Positions 11,957 through 24,400 of a DNA stretch of 64,000 bases are shown piece after piece. The notes below the pieces were generated by a model. It did no database searches and had not been told where the DNA came from. It saw only the letters and a list, made by a program, of their open reading frames with translations. The first letter of the stretch is position 1. Each line of letters begins with the position of its first letter. The stretch covers positions 6,946,191-7,010,190 of the forward strand of contig NC_044917.1 in the NCBI RefSeq assembly GCF_003576645.1. The letters are read 5' to 3'. The stretch is from Ipomoea triloba. Taxonomy: Eukaryota > Streptophyta > Magnoliopsida > Solanales > Convolvulaceae. A program made the position numbers and the translations under genes.

Positions 11957-13260
11957 TGTTAAAGGGTGAATGGATGAAGGGAATTTTCAAAAACCAAAGA
12001 TCCTAACATCTTGATTTCAATTGTTAATGATTTTTGTGTTGGTGATGTTGACAAAATGAGATTTTTATTAAAAAAAAAAGAAGAAGAGTAATATTATATA
12101 TAGGTAAACATTGTAAAGTAATATTATATTGACTCATTCTTTTACTCTATTTTATACTTTTTAGTTTTTTATTTAATTGCCGTGAAATGTATTGAAAGGT
12201 TTAAAAAAAAGTTAGCAACAATTTTTTTTTTTTGAAAGTAAACGTAGCTATTTCATTAATTCATAACATAAAACGTTTACATCAATCAACAATCAATGAA
12301 ATGGTAAATCATTCCTTCCAGTCAGACATAGAAACAACTTTTCTAACTATGCTATAGAAAACTTGGATCGCAGACTGTTTCATAACTATGAAGCTATGTT
12401 CTATGTTCCTTCAGGGAGCTTAAAGCTTCATCAAAGATCTGGGTCTTCGTCATCATTCTTTTTTGCTCGTCCAGGATAAGATCAACAATTGTCGAAACCA
12501 AACTAAACGATTTATGCTAATGAATACGAAAAGCTCGTGAAAGTAAAAAGAGGAAAAATGCTCGTGAAAGTAACGAGAGGAAAACACAATAATAGAGAAA
12601 ATAAAAAGTGGGTAAAGTCAAAGTAGGGTTGGGAGTTCAAGACTACCAACACAAACCCCAATACCTACCTACTATTATTTTATTCAAAGGGAAAGAAAAC
12701 GGAAGAAGAAGATCTGTGGCGGTGGTCGGAGGCGGACGAAACTGCGACGGTGGTCGGGGCGGAAGAAGAACAAGAGCAAACATAGAAAGTGACCAAAACC
12801 GCCGGCTCAAAGCTCCATTAGAGCTCCGGCCGGAGGCCGGCGGTGGAAGCTAAAGTTGAGCAGCACAGAAAGGTGTTTGGTTTTAGAGAGAAAAGGGAGG
12901 CAGCATTAGGGTTTTTTTTCAAAATTCTTATACAAATTATTATGCAACAATTTTTATTTTATCCTTTCTTTCTCAAATAAAATAAGAATACATAGCTAAA
13001 ATTTTACTTCCAGTACTTTTTATAAATTGGTAGATCTTTAGGGGGCATGTAACAAAGCGGAAGTGAAATTATGAATAGTTGAAGGGAGCAATCAAAATTC
13101 AAAAAATCAAAATACAAAGAAATAGCTCCACGCGCGGGTGGGTTGAGGCGTTGAGTCCAACTGTCAGTTGGAGAGTAAAAAACGGTCACACGCGCCTCCA
13201 TCTCTGTCCAATTTCCTCGCCGCTACGCGGGGTTAAGAATTAAAACGCTTCCATCCTTTA
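11957..13260. other. Intergenic DNA with a possible LINE 3' tail and a GC-rich patch
   Basis: At 12222-12480, read on the minus strand, the sequence ends ATTAATGAAATAGC...TTTC followed by about 12 A, which resembles the 3' end of an L1-type LINE. Upstream fragments such as IFDEALSSLKE could be decayed coding sequence. At 12690-12860 there is a GC-rich patch (GGCGGTGGTCGG, GCCGGCGG) standing out from its surroundings; it may be an old gene end or a promoter island. Neither call is firm. Confidence 0.3.
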
Positions 13261-13269
13261 AATCTTTTT

Positions 13270-14256
13270 CCCCTTTCCTATTCATTCACCCTCTTCTCTT
13301 TCTCCATTCTCCAATCGCCATTGATTCTCTCCTTCTCGGACTAGCCGGAGTTGAAACAAAATTTTCTACGACCTCTGCCGATTTCCGTTCGACCTATCGT
13401 TTCCAGTTGATTCTTGTACAGGTACGTTCTTCAATTCCTCTCTCATTCCATTCATGTTATGTATTTGTTTTATTTATCCGCTTCCCGTTCTAAAATTGAG
13501 CAAAAACGCGACATTGCGATGATTGATTGATCTCGTCTCTGATTATTTGGATGCCTTTGTTATTGTTGCATTTGTCTTGCTTCTTAGGGTTTTGGTATAA
13601 TCGAAATGAAAGATTTTAAGATTTAAGCAATTGAAACGTGGAATTGATGTTTGAGCTGGTGGAAAAATATTACTCCGTTGTATTTAGCGTTAACCAGAAC
13701 AGGAAAAACATTGTTTGTTAATAGAGGTTATTGTCAACGGTGTTTTCATTCTATATTTGCTAACTTAGAAGCTTAGTAATTAGAATGGAATTTGAATATC
13801 ACAAGTTTTGATTCAAGGCCAATTTCAATAGAGTTTTGGAAGGGATACTGTTGTTCACATGTTCTTGGTGTTAGACCAAATAAATTCAGGCGGTTTGAGG
13901 CTTTATTTGTTATCTGAAAAATCTGCCTTTAGTTTATGAATAAGTTGATTTCTTTGTTGCTGGTGCATTGCCATTGCCTGTGATTGAAGTTGATAAAATT
14001 GTCAAATGAAGTGATTCCCAGGGTATGCCATTTTTGTCTGTCTTTGGCATTTTGTGATTTTTACGACTACCCTTGTTTTTATATTGTTTGGCTTCAAGTT
14101 TCTCTTTGAACATCATAGCTACAGTCCAAGATTCCTTCACATTTGCAACCTGTTGGCTTCCAATAAATGACAAGAAAAATTATTCAGTATATACTTCATA
14201 TGCCAATTGCCAAGTATATGATCTATTTGCTATTTTTCTTACTTTGAGCAGATATC
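13270..14256 (+). other. 5'UTR of the RMA gene with an 830-bp intron
   Basis: A pyrimidine-rich leader (13260-13421) ends ACAG at a consensus donor, GTACGT. The intron 13422-14251 ends TTTGAGCAG, only five bases before the start codon at 14257. Leader introns placed just before the start are common in plant genes and often raise expression. The transcription start is estimated. Confidence 0.6.
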
Positions 14257-15006
14257 ATGGCATTTGAACAAGGCTTTCGTGAGCCCATTATGCATTCAGG
14301 AAGTGATGGAGATGTTTCCCTTAAACTAAAGAAGGATGCAACTTCTGTTCCAAAAATGGTCTCAGAAGATGTTAAGAGCTATTTTGATTGCAACATTTGT
14401 CTAGATCCTGCCCATGATCCTGTGGTTACTTTTTGTGGTCACTTGTACTGCTGGCCTTGCATTTACAAATGGCTCGAGGTCCAGAGCTCCTCCTCAGAAT
14501 CTGCGGAGCAACCTAAATGTCCTGTTTGTAAGGCATGTATCTCAAAATCCACCTTTGTCCCCCTTTATGGCCATGATTTATCATCATCAGACTCCGATTC
14601 CAAGAAGTTTCAGCTAGACTTGCCCATTCCTCAAAGGCCACCAGCTCTTGGTGTGGACATGCTGCTAAACACTTCAGCTCCGAACTCAATCCTAAATCCA
14701 CAACTTCAGCCCAACCATTTTCATCCTCGGCCACCACCATCATTGTACCATCAGCAATACTTCCCCCATACCTTTGGCAGCTATGCTTCAACGGCACCTG
14801 GTTTTTTCAGCCCCACCATTGGGATGTTTGGAGAAATGTTTTCTGCAAGGACGTCTGGAAGCATGGACACAACTTTATTTGCTTATCCAAATTCCAATGG
14901 TACCACCCCTAGAATGAGGAGGCAAGAAATGCAGGTGGACAAGTCTCTGAACAGATTGTACATCTTTCTCCTCTGCTGCCTTCTCGTATGCCTTCTCCTA
15001 TTCTAA
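14257..15006 (+). CDS. RMA-type RING E3 ubiquitin ligase
   Basis: One coding exon of 249 residues. A C3HC4 RING lies near the N terminus: Cys45, Cys48, Cys60, His62, Cys65, Cys68, Cys88 and Cys91, in DCNICLDPAHDPVVTFCGH and KCPVCK. The middle is Pro/Ser/His-rich and probably disordered. The last 20 residues, LYIFLLCCLLVCLLLF, form a C-terminal anchor. Small size, N-terminal RING and tail anchor match the RMA (RNF5-like) family, which sits in the ER membrane with the RING facing the cytosol and ubiquitinates membrane cargo such as aquaporins during ER quality control. All zinc ligands are present. The start is the first ATG after the leader intron. Confidence 0.92.
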   Translation: MAFEQGFREPIMHSGSDGDVSLKLKKDATSVPKMVSEDVKSYFDCNICLDPAHDPVVTFCGHLYCWPCIYKWLEVQSSSSESAEQPKCPVCKACISKSTFVPLYGHDLSSSDSDSKKFQLDLPIPQRPPALGVDMLLNTSAPNSILNPQLQPNHFHPRPPPSLYHQQYFPHTFGSYASTAPGFFSPTIGMFGEMFSARTSGSMDTTLFAYPNSNGTTPRMRRQEMQVDKSLNRLYIFLLCCLLVCLLLF

Positions 15007-16142
15007 GTTCTTTCCCTTGTACAGTCGTTCCACTATAAATTCCATATCTGAGCTTGCCAACAGTTGCAGCGTAGATATTACTGAAATATATATATGTAGC
15101 TTAGCTTTCCAGGAGAGATTACAGTGAACAAAGACATTGTTCAAGAAAAAGGTTGCTTTTTCTTCTGTGATCTGATTTCGATTGTTTGACGTCTTACATT
15201 CAGACACTTTTATCAACGTCAAAGCTTGTAAATAGTTGTTTGCTCTCAAATTCTCTGTGACGCCCAGTTATATGGGTGGTTATGTGTAATATATTATATT
15301 ATATTATATTTATAAATATACATTTTTTTTTATTATTTTTGTCTCTCGACTATTAATTGTTTTTTAATCTTGTGCAAGCAATCTGTACAAAGAGCCTTCC
15401 TACAAGTTGCAATATTTGGGTAAATTCACCCTTAAAGAGAAGAAAATATTAGTGTGATAATATTCCAAAGAAAGAAAGAAAAAACACAATAAGTGTTGGA
15501 TCGCAGTTGAAGATGAGCAGTATTGCATAATGTGAGAATAAAAGTTTTCCATTTGTGTGAGTGATTGCATAATGTGAGAATAAAAGTTGAGAATATACTA
15601 GCGAGTGACATATCTGTTCTTCATCCCTATGCCATGCATGTATTTGTATTCAATTTCAAGAAAGCACAGTTAAGTCAATTCATCATTTTTGTTCGGAGAA
15701 CTTTTATTCCCTATATTATTTCCCTTCATCTTTCTATAAGTTGAAGGTGCATTAAAGAAAGAAAGCAGAATTTGTTAATTAATCATTTTTCCTCTGAACA
15801 TTTTCATCCCCATTTTCTCCTTTCATATAGATTGTTGTAAGTTGATATATATTGCATCATCGAAGGAAAACAACCAATTCAAAAAAGACTCAACTCATTG
15901 CAAAGTCACAGATCAGAGTAGTAGAAAATAGCGTTGTTTTCTATCAAGGGGTAGTGATAGATTGGTGGGTAAGTTGTAGGTTTGAGATGAAAGTGGTTCA
16001 AATTTTGAAATTTATTTGTTTATTTATACAGAGTATATAGTGAAGAAAGAAAGAGAAGAAGAGGAAAAACAAGAAGGAAAAGAATATGAAGAAGTAGTAG
16101 TAGAGGAAGCTAAGATAGTAAAGCCGGCTTGTAGAAGTCTTC
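15007..16142. other. 3' flank and intergenic DNA
   Basis: This contains the RMA 3'UTR (to about 15250), an AT-only stretch near 15285-15325, and a 25-bp exact direct repeat at 15522-15546 and 15564-15588 (ATTGCATAATGTGAGAATAA plus AAGTT). No gene is visible. Confidence 0.5.
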
Positions 16143-16462
16143 GGCCTGTTTGGTAAATAATCAGTCTATCAGTCAATTTTGACTTATTTGATCACTATTT
16201 TAGTTGTTTGACTTGGTTAAAAAATCAATATAAGTGCTGGTTAATAAGCTTTTTGTAACTTCAAAATGCTAAAATTCAAAAGGCTACTCAAAGTAGCATT
16301 TTCAATTAGCTTTTTGAGAAAAGAAATTATACCAAACAGCTATCAGCTAACAGCTAATTTATTCAAACAACTTTCTACAATCAGCTAATGTTATTAACAA
16401 ATCATACATTCTAACCTAAACAGCCAACCCAATCAGCTAACAGCCATTTATCAAACAGGGCC
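16143..16462. mobile_element. Tourist-like MITE, copy 1
   Basis: A 320-bp element with terminal inverted repeats: GGCCTGTTTGGTAAAT at the left, the complement of ATTTATCAAACAGGGCC at the right. The flanking 3-bp direct repeat TTC (16140-16142, 16463-16465) fits the 3-bp target duplication of PIF/Harbinger (Tourist) elements. It has no coding capacity. It is closely related, in the opposite orientation, to the element at 37016-37304. Confidence 0.85.
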
Positions 16463-17860
16463 TTCTTCTTTTTTTTTTTTTTTTTTTTTTGGAGAAACCA
16501 AGGACTTTTTAGTAGAAATTATTTGCCCCCAACCAAAAAAAAAGGAGTTTCTATTAAAAGGAATAAAACAAGTTGTTTGTTTCTAAGAGTAATAGAGTAT
16601 CATCCTTATCAATGGAGTTTATTCACGGTTCTTGAAAAGTTTTTGTAAGTGTGATTATGATAGAGAAAATGGGATGGGAAGAAAACAAAAAACAAAACAA
16701 AAGAAATTTGAAAAAGAAATTAATAAACTAAAGTTTGTCAGGCGCGCCTTTTATGTTTCTTTTAGAAGGCAGAAATATTATGTTTTGTTAAAATCATATG
16801 TTTTTTTACTCCGTATTATTTTTAGATGATCAAAAATTCAATATTTATGGTTGTGAGTTTCTAGGACATGTATTATGTGACTACTTTGTGAATTATAGAC
16901 ACTATACTTTTGTTCACACACCAAAAATGCCTTTAAAAAACATTTAATATTGTTTTATAAATCTCTACATGTAAATTAAGTTAACCCAAAAAATATACCA
17001 TATATAGTAATTACAATGTAATTTTTAATCATTCAATTATTGTGTCATTTTTACATTTTGTACAATATTCTTGTGGGAGCTATATATCTCAAACATATCA
17101 TCAAATCTTATAATGACATTATATTATTTGGATATCAAAAGTTTCACTTCTAGGCTTCTAGCTATGCTTTGAATTTTTATTTTTTTATTTTTTGGAATTA
17201 TAAGTGTAAATCTAACTTGTGTTATTATAAGATGCTCTAAATTCATCATCGAGCTTAATACTACTTTGAATGATGCACTTCTTTTTATAATTATTTTAGT
17301 TTTTTTTTTTATTTTTTCAATTTAATTAATTACATGCACTCACTTTTTTATAATCACCGTAATATTGTTTATATCTTAATTATCAATGCTTAGAAACAGT
17401 CTAATTTTATAAATTCTGCAAATATCATTAATTGCACATGGTTTTTTTTATTTAAAAAAAAAAGTACTTCTCATACAGATAGATATATATATGAGAAATA
17501 TTTTATTTGAATTAATTAGTATAGCAATATGCTAAAATTATTTTGTCAACCTAAGAAAATTCAATAAATAATATGAAAACAGATTATATTCCACATTTCC
17601 ACAAGGGATCGGAAGATTATCACCGACAAACAAAATTGTTAAGAAACATATGAAACTGCGTTATCACATGCTCTTGCCCTTTCTATTTTCAACGTAACAT
17701 GTTACGGTGCTCCATGTCCTTCTACGTACGCCTCCGTACCGCCAAATAACGCGCAAACTCAAAACATTAATCAATAGTTCAATACTACATTGTTTTAGAC
17801 TTTGTTTTTTAGAAAACGATAGGCTTACGAGCGGTGCAAGTCTATTATTTTCTGTGGGGA
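16463..17860. other. AT-rich intergenic DNA
   Basis: A T-run at 16471-16490 borders the MITE. The rest is AT-rich without ORFs or element ends that I could place. Confidence 0.4.
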
Positions 17861-17864
17861 AAAA

Positions 17865-18245
17865 ATATTAATATCAAATAAGATTTACAAGTTTTTGATA
17901 ATTTTACATAAACAACAATAACAAAAAAAAATTATGTGCTTTCCTAAGTGCAAAATAATCAATAACCTCATCGTAAATAAACAATTATAATTTATAAAAA
18001 TTGAATAAACAATTTAAAATCAAATAAGTTTAAAAATAGTCACATTGTTATTATCATAATAAATAATAAATTAATTATTAATAAAAATTTATAAAACAAA
18101 ACCCACAAACATGAGTAGAGCTTTAAAATGTGATAAAATATTAATAACAAAATATGAAATATAATTAATTTGATAAAATGATTTGAATAGAAAATGCATT
18201 ATAAATCACAATAAATCTTCTCTATTAATATTATATCAATTTAAT
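17865..18245. repeat. Dispersed AT-rich repeat, copy A
   Basis: Shares an ordered series of words with 23741-24225 in the same orientation: AAGATTTACAAGTTTTTGA, AGTCACATTGTTATTATCAT, AAATATGAAAT.TAATT.ATTTGATAAAAT, GAATAGAAAA.GCATTATAAATCA. This is a transposon family of unknown class with no ends defined. Confidence 0.65.
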
Positions 18246-18669
18246 TTTTTTTATTAATTTCAATACAATGACATACAATAAAAATTTCTAAATTACGTTG
18301 ATGACTAGATGATTCATACAAAATAAACTATCTTTTAAAATATTTTTTACAATTGAATCACAAAATAGGTATCATATAAATTAATTAATCAAGTTAAATA
18401 ATTTTTACCATACATAACTCATTTATAAAACTAAAAAAATAACACATGTTATAAATATAAGTAGTAAATTACTCAAATAGAAATACATTTCAAACTTTGA
18501 TATGAATCACACTTAGCTTCAATCTACATTATAAAAAATCCCAAATTTACAAATAAAAAAAAATACAATTTGAACTATAAATAAGCCTCACAAATGGGAG
18601 GTCATGATATCGAGCTTCAATGGAGGCCGTATTGACTCTTTGTGCCTCAACAAGTTGAGAAATTATAAA

Positions 18670-19340
18670 TCAATTAAGCCCTTGAACTTTTGAAAGTTGC
18701 AATAATATACTCTAGCTAGTTTGTCATTTTGGTGCGTTTAGACCTAATAACCAATTATCCACATGGAATAACCAATTAATAAGATTCTAACGTTAAAATT
18801 GGCGATCGGCGAACAATCGTCGGTTGCCATTACCTGTGAATTTGGCAGCTAGAAGGTCACCTTCACTAGAATTTTTGGTGCATTTAGACCTAATAACCAA
18901 TTATTCACTTAGATTAACCAGTTAATAAGATTCTAACAGTAAAATTAGCGATCGACAAACAATCGCTGGTTGCCATTGTCTGTGAAGTGGGCAATTGGAA
19001 TGGTTGCCTTAAGTAGAAAAGACAACCATCGGTCACCTTCTTCTTCAAGAAGTCAACGACATCGATCTACTAAAGAATGAAACTAACAAGGCGACCGAAC
19101 TGGTTGTATTATTCAACCATTGAAAGAAGGCAACCAGTCCGGTCGATCAACAGTTGACTTTTAATTTTGTAAACGGCCACAACTTTGTTGTCAACGTCGG
19201 CGATCAATGGCACTATCAATGATGGCCTAGCCTATAAACCAGTAACATGTTGGTTTCTAATAAGTTGAACTTATTTGACCAATTTTAATAAGTTGTAGTG
19301 TTTAATTGCAACTTTCAAAAATTTAGGAACATAATTGTCT
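18670..19340. mobile_element. Inverted-repeat element with internal duplication
   Basis: Terminal inverted repeats are visible: CAATTAAGCCC...TTTTGAAAGTTGCAAT at 18671-18703 and its imperfect complement (ATTGCAACTTTCAAAA...AATT) at 19304-19336. Inside is a 146-bp tandem duplication (18727-18872, 18873 to about 19016) containing GATCGGCGAACAATCGTCGG-like blocks. Related sequence lies at 41712-42125 and about 60010-60230, so it is a non-coding dispersed family. The class is unassigned. Confidence 0.65.
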
Positions 19341-20068
19341 TTTCTTGTAAAGTTGGATGGCCTATGACCATTTTTTCCTAAATTTAGTTAATATATTTAT
19401 ACATTTATATTTAATTATATAGTATAAAATCATCATGAGATGTAATCTTAAGTTTTGTTATGATATTTGACTATAATTTATTTATTATTATAATATTTTG
19501 TATTAGAAATATAAAATTTGAGCTCATTCGAGTTGAGCTAGCTAGGCTCGTGCTTGAGTTGAGTCAGACTTCAATTTTTTGAATCAAGCTTTAAGCAGTG
19601 AGAGCTCGGGCTCTGCTTGGCTAGGTTACATGTTTAGGTGTGCGATCTTAAAGAGAAAACTCATGCATGTGTTATATTCTAATGTTTATAAAAGAAAAAT
19701 AAATAAAATTTGACAATTCATTTTGTGTTTTATATCAATCAAACATGTTACACTATTAGAAAGTAAAAGACTTGAGTAAACATCATGGCACATGCAATGC
19801 AGTCATGCAGGATTACTTTTGATTTTTTTTTATTTTTTTTTTGGTTCTTTTTGGGTGTAATCACCGACAAACCGCGTCCCACTGTACCTATACGACCTTG
19901 CATGATTAAAATTTAAAAACATGATGCTATTGAATGGGCTCATTATAAATGGAGCTCAACTACTCAGCTTTATGATATAGTACTCATCAATTCAATTCTT
20001 CTCCAACAAACCATCCTATAAGTCGTCACTTAGCTTCAGTCTCAAGCTATTAGATACTCCGTATTATA
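19341..20068. other. AT-rich intergenic DNA and expansin promoter
   Basis: Contains a putative TATA box TATAAAT at 19944-19950, about 120 bp before the expansin start codon. Nothing else is supported. Confidence 0.45.
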
Positions 20069-21173
20069 ATGGGCATGTCGATCCGGCAATTTCTTGAGTT
20101 TACAGTAATAAGTATTATTAGTGTTCTTATCCATGGGATAAACGGCCAAACAAACCGTTGGATTAATGGCCACGCAACCTTCTATGGAGTCAACCAAGAT
20201 CCCTCCACCTTCGGTAAATAAATTGTCCATTAATATATTTTACGATTCAATGATCATCTCTATTATGGTTAATGAATATAATGAATATAATGTATGTATA
20301 TGTAGGTGGCGCGTGTGGTTATGATAATCCGTATCATGCCGGATTTGGAGCACACACGACGGCGTTGAGCGCTGCGCTGTTCAGAAACGGGGAAGCATGC
20401 GGCGCGTGCTACCAAGTGAGGTGCAACTACAGGGTGGCGCCCAAATGGTGCCTCCCCACCCGCGCCTTTGTCACCGTCACCGCCACCAACTTCTGTCCCC
20501 CCAACGGCAACGGCGGCTGGTGCGACTCCCCCCGCCACCACTTCGACATGTCCTTGCCCGCTTTCCTCCGCATCGCCCGACAAGCCAACGAAGGCGTTGT
20601 CCCCGTCCTTTACAGACGGTAACCCCTTACCACTTATACCAAAAACTATAACTAATAGCCAATGTACAATTTTATTCACTTATCAACTGTCATCACATTT
20701 TCATTAAAAGTCATGTGCTGGACTTGACCCTTTACTGGGCTCTGTCCAATAATTCCAGTAGCCACATGGTACTGGACACTGGACTTTACCCTTACCAGTT
20801 ATTTAAACTTTATTGTATTATGGTGAAAAGATTGTGATGAAGAGTTATTTATTATTGGTGCAGGGTGGGGTGTAGGAGGAGAGGGGGAGTGCGATTTACG
20901 TTGAAAGGGCAATCCAATTTTAACATGGTGATGATATCAAACGTGGGAGGGAGTGGAGATATAAAGAGTGCATGGATGAGGGGATCTGGGACAAGAACAT
21001 GGGTGCCTATGATTAGAAACTGGGGAGCCAATTGGAGCACCAGATTCGACATTCGAAGCCAAACCCTTTCTTTCAGAGTAACCTTGACCAGTGGCAAGAC
21101 CATGGCCTTCTACAACGTTGTACCTTCTTCTTGGAAGTTTGGGCAGACTTTTGCCTCCCGCAACCAGTTCTAG
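20069..21173 (+). CDS. Alpha-expansin
   Basis: Exons 20069-20213, 20306-20618 and 20864-21173 give 255 residues, the usual size. A signal peptide (about residues 1-27, [17 protein letters not shown]) directs secretion to the cell wall. Domain 1, the GH45-like barrel, runs from [10 protein letters not shown] through GGACGYDN, paired Cys 80, 83, 88, 97, 112 and 121, the alpha-expansin insertion before WCDSP, and HFD at 127-129. Domain 2, the beta-sandwich carbohydrate-binding part, has [36 protein letters not shown] and WKFGQTF. Expansins loosen cellulose-xyloglucan contacts during acid growth without hydrolysis. The two introns sit at the two conserved alpha-expansin positions. Odd points: GYD where most members have GYG, and a divergent RVAPKWCLP segment, so it belongs to a less typical subgroup. 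A second ATG at 20075 could also start the protein. Confidence 0.93.
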
Positions 21174-23270
21174 ATACCTAAGCTTATACCACAAACACCA
21201 TGCATGCATGCACACATTTTATTTTGATGCATGCATTATCTGTTCCGAAAGATGCATTATATATTTTCTTTTATAATCATTGTTATACAGTTTCTTTTAT
21301 GGCTGGTCTGTGGGCTTGTAAATTTGTTAAAGCATTATTTGCCATAATCATATAATCCCACATGGAAAAAATATTCCAAAAGCCAGTGTAATCTTTTAAG
21401 TTCTTTTAAATTTATGTTTCTAGTTATATGATTTGACTTTTTATTTGCAATCTCACCTAATTTGACATAATTGTTGAGCGTATATTATAAACATGTTAAG
21501 TGTATAAAATATATATATATATATTTCCATTTTCATATTTTTGCTACAAATATATATTAGAATTGGCTTGGTCAATGTTAATATTAGAATTGGTCCTCTC
21601 AAAATTTCCTTCAATAAATACTACCGTATGGAAATCAAAATGTTTTATTTACTTAGAAAATATATATTGACGTGGACCACATGGCGAAGCGATCTACTTC
21701 AACTTTTATATATATTTTAATAGTTATAAAATCAAATTAATATATAATAAAAATTAAATAAACAATCTAAGTAGAAAACATAATATGACCACATTAATAT
21801 TTTTTTTTGTATGGCAGTGCTATGCTGATTAACAAGTTAATATGATTATTAGGTTAAATTAATGTGTTCATTTTTATCCTTAATTTTAATAATCTTAAAA
21901 TTACAATAATCAAATAGAATTTTACTATATGTACTCGCAAATCTTACTTTCTCAAATTTACCCCATAATGTAGCGGGCGCTGATAGGTATCTTATTTATG
22001 TGGGTCCCTATAAAAATATCTACATCAAAATTTTAAGTGTGAAAGGCTGGGAGTAGAGAATGGAGTACATATAGTATTTTCCAATCAAATATATCAAAAT
22101 TTTAGTTAAGAAAAAAAGAGTATATTGAAAAAGTATCTCATACTTCAGAAACCTGCCATTCCCTTCACCAACCCTAAATTGAAAAGGTAGCTCCTACTGA
22201 GAATCAATCTTGAAAGCTTGTCGTTATCAACCAAGTCAATGTCTAACCAATCCATCCAGCTGAGAGTTTCCCCAAAATGCATTTATTTAACAATTATAAT
22301 TGATGGTGTTGGGATACTTGGATTCGGCATAAGCGTGACATTAGGCTAAAGGAGCAATCCATGGATCATATTCATATTAAATTAATCCATATAATCTATA
22401 GAAGAGGTAATCATAATCAAATTAACTGATTTGACAATAATACTCTTAGATTTAACACTCATTTAACATAAATTTTAACAGAAGACTATTTGTGATCAAA
22501 AATAAAAGTCAAGGTATGTGTTTTGGTTGAATTGAAAGTTGAAGATTAAAAGGAGTACTAGCTCAATAGTCAAAAGACCATTTGTGATATTAATTCTAAA
22601 TAAAATAAAACTAATGCTGTAATGTTGATAACTAAAAGTGAAATTTAGAGTACTACTTGAATTTCTTTGGTTAATTAAATTTATCTTAAAACATTCAGCT
22701 GACCTGATTACTTAATTAAAATGGTTAAATTTAAACTACTTAGCCCAAAGCCCAAAATATAAGTGTCTTGGCCCAAGGATAATCATGATGTTATTGATGT
22801 TACCTACTATTGTGTATTATTTGTGTTCCACTGCATGGCCGGATACGCAATCAAGTCCAGGACTCCAGGATTCCAACTTCCAAACCATCCAACAATGGCC
22901 TCCTTTGAACATCCCAAAGAGGATTTTTTTGTTCAAGATTTTTGTAAGGTGGCGGAGAAAGAAAGTATGAGAGAAATAGTAAAAATTGTTGTAAAAAATA
23001 TGGTTTTTCGTCATTCCGTGGGTCTACTACTCTACTGAATATTTAAAAGAATCAGAGATATAGATATGATTTTTCATGAGTCAACTGAATATTTTTAAAA
23101 AAATTAGAGATATATAGTCGAACGTACACATCATTAAGCAATAGTCCGGCCACCCCAACGAGCAGGCAATAATGCACTTCTAACATTAGGCCCGTTCCTA
23201 TCATTTTATAGGCCCGGGGCATAGCATAAAAAATGGGCCCTACATGAGATTAATATATATATATAAAGCT
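21174..23270. other. AT-rich intergenic DNA
   Basis: No genes recognised. A short (TA)n tract is at about 21510-21525. Around 21700-21800 there are fragments resembling the dispersed repeat at 17865-18245. An open frame at 22763-23038 lacks any family feature and is probably chance. Confidence 0.4.
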
Positions 23271-23699
23271 ACACTTGTGTGAGACCGTCTCACGGATCCT
23301 TATTCGTGAGACGGGTAGGGTCGGGTCGAAGCAACATACAAATGTCATCATACTTATATGTGCAAATGTCATATTTATATGCTCAAATATAATACTAATC
23401 AGGAATACAATTTTTGTTACTTATAAGAGAAAAAGTATTACATTTTTCATAATAAGTAATGTTGACAAGTGTCCTTACTTGGAAAAATATAATACTTTTG
23501 AGGAAAAATGTAATACTTTTAAATGGAAATGTAAAAGTATTATATTTTCCCTTAAAAATATTGCATTTACCCTTATAAGTAACAAAAAAATTTATTCTTG
23601 ATTAGTATTACATTTGAGCATATAAGTATGATATTTGTGCGTATAAGTATTACGTTTTCATCTTCACCTGACTCGACCCGACCTGTCTCACACAAGTGT
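23271..23699. mobile_element. 'gagaccgtctca' MITE, copy 1
   Basis: A 429-bp non-coding element with terminal inverted repeats, ACACTTGTGTGAGAC at the left and GTCTCACACAAGTGT at the right. The subterminal regions, GGGTCGGGTCG and CGACCCGACC, also pair. The interior is built from near-inverted blocks of AAGTATTACATTT type, so the whole element can fold back. The reverse-oriented sister is at 33485-33926. Confidence 0.85.
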
Positions 23700-23740
23700 T
23701 TTCCATATATATATATATGGGTGTGTGTGTGGTTACATGG

Positions 23741-24225
23741 AATAAAACTAATATTTGAAATAAGATTTATAAGTTTTTAACAATTTTGCATACACAATAA
23801 TAATAATGAAAACAACTCTAGATGCATGCTTTCATTAGTTACGAATGAATTTTTCTTTGTTGGCTTAAAAAATACAAAATATTCAATAAGGGCATATATA
23901 TGTGTCTTCATGAATAAAGAATTATAGTTTATAAAAACGAATAGACAATTTAAAACGAAATAAGCTTATAAACAATCACATTGTTCTTATAATAAATAAT
24001 AAAGTATTTATTAATAAAAAACATAATACACAACTAATTACAAATAAGAGTAGATTGAGCATGAAATCTTAATTACCAGGAGAAATAAATTAAAATATTT
24101 TAAAACGTGATAAATGATATTCATAACAAAATATGAAACTTGATTAATTGGATAAAATAGTTCGAATAGAAAACACATTATAAATCATACATATTCTCTA
24201 TTGATATCATATCTATAAATACTTT
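23741..24225. repeat. Dispersed AT-rich repeat, copy B
   Basis: Same orientation and same word order as 17865-18245 (for example AAGATTTATAAGTTTTTAAC, CAATCACATTGTTCTTATAA, ATTATAAATCA). Divergence is substantial. Confidence 0.65.
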
Positions 24226-24296
24226 TTCTTTTAGTTAGATCAACAGCCATTTGCCTGTGACTCGACATTTAGATTTCATTTCAAATTAAAAATAAT

Positions 24297-24400
24297 AGAT
24301 TAATGTACTTTGCTAAATTAATAATAAAAGGTCGTTAGTTCACTTTCACTCTTTCAGTGACCAAGACTTTCTTTATAATTTATTATCTTTTACTCAAGTA
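24297..24400. repeat. Segment repeated on the far side of the LINE
   Basis: TACTTTGCTAAATTAATAATAAAA followed by a TTAGTTCACTTT block (from 24306) recurs at about 30939-30985 in the same orientation, with a few differences. The two copies bracket the LINE and its left flank. Confidence 0.7.

Noticed and set aside
12608..12853. Arg/Gly-rich open frame of 81 residues
   Set aside because: Composition follows a GC-rich low-complexity patch and there is no protein-like pattern.
15522..15605. A repeat with 42-bp spacing resembling the four exact 42-bp duplications
   Set aside because: Only the first 25 of 42 bases match; the remaining 17 differ, so it is an ordinary short direct repeat.
22763..23038. 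Possible small gene of 91 residues
   Set aside because: No domain, no splice partners, AT-rich context; likely a chance frame.
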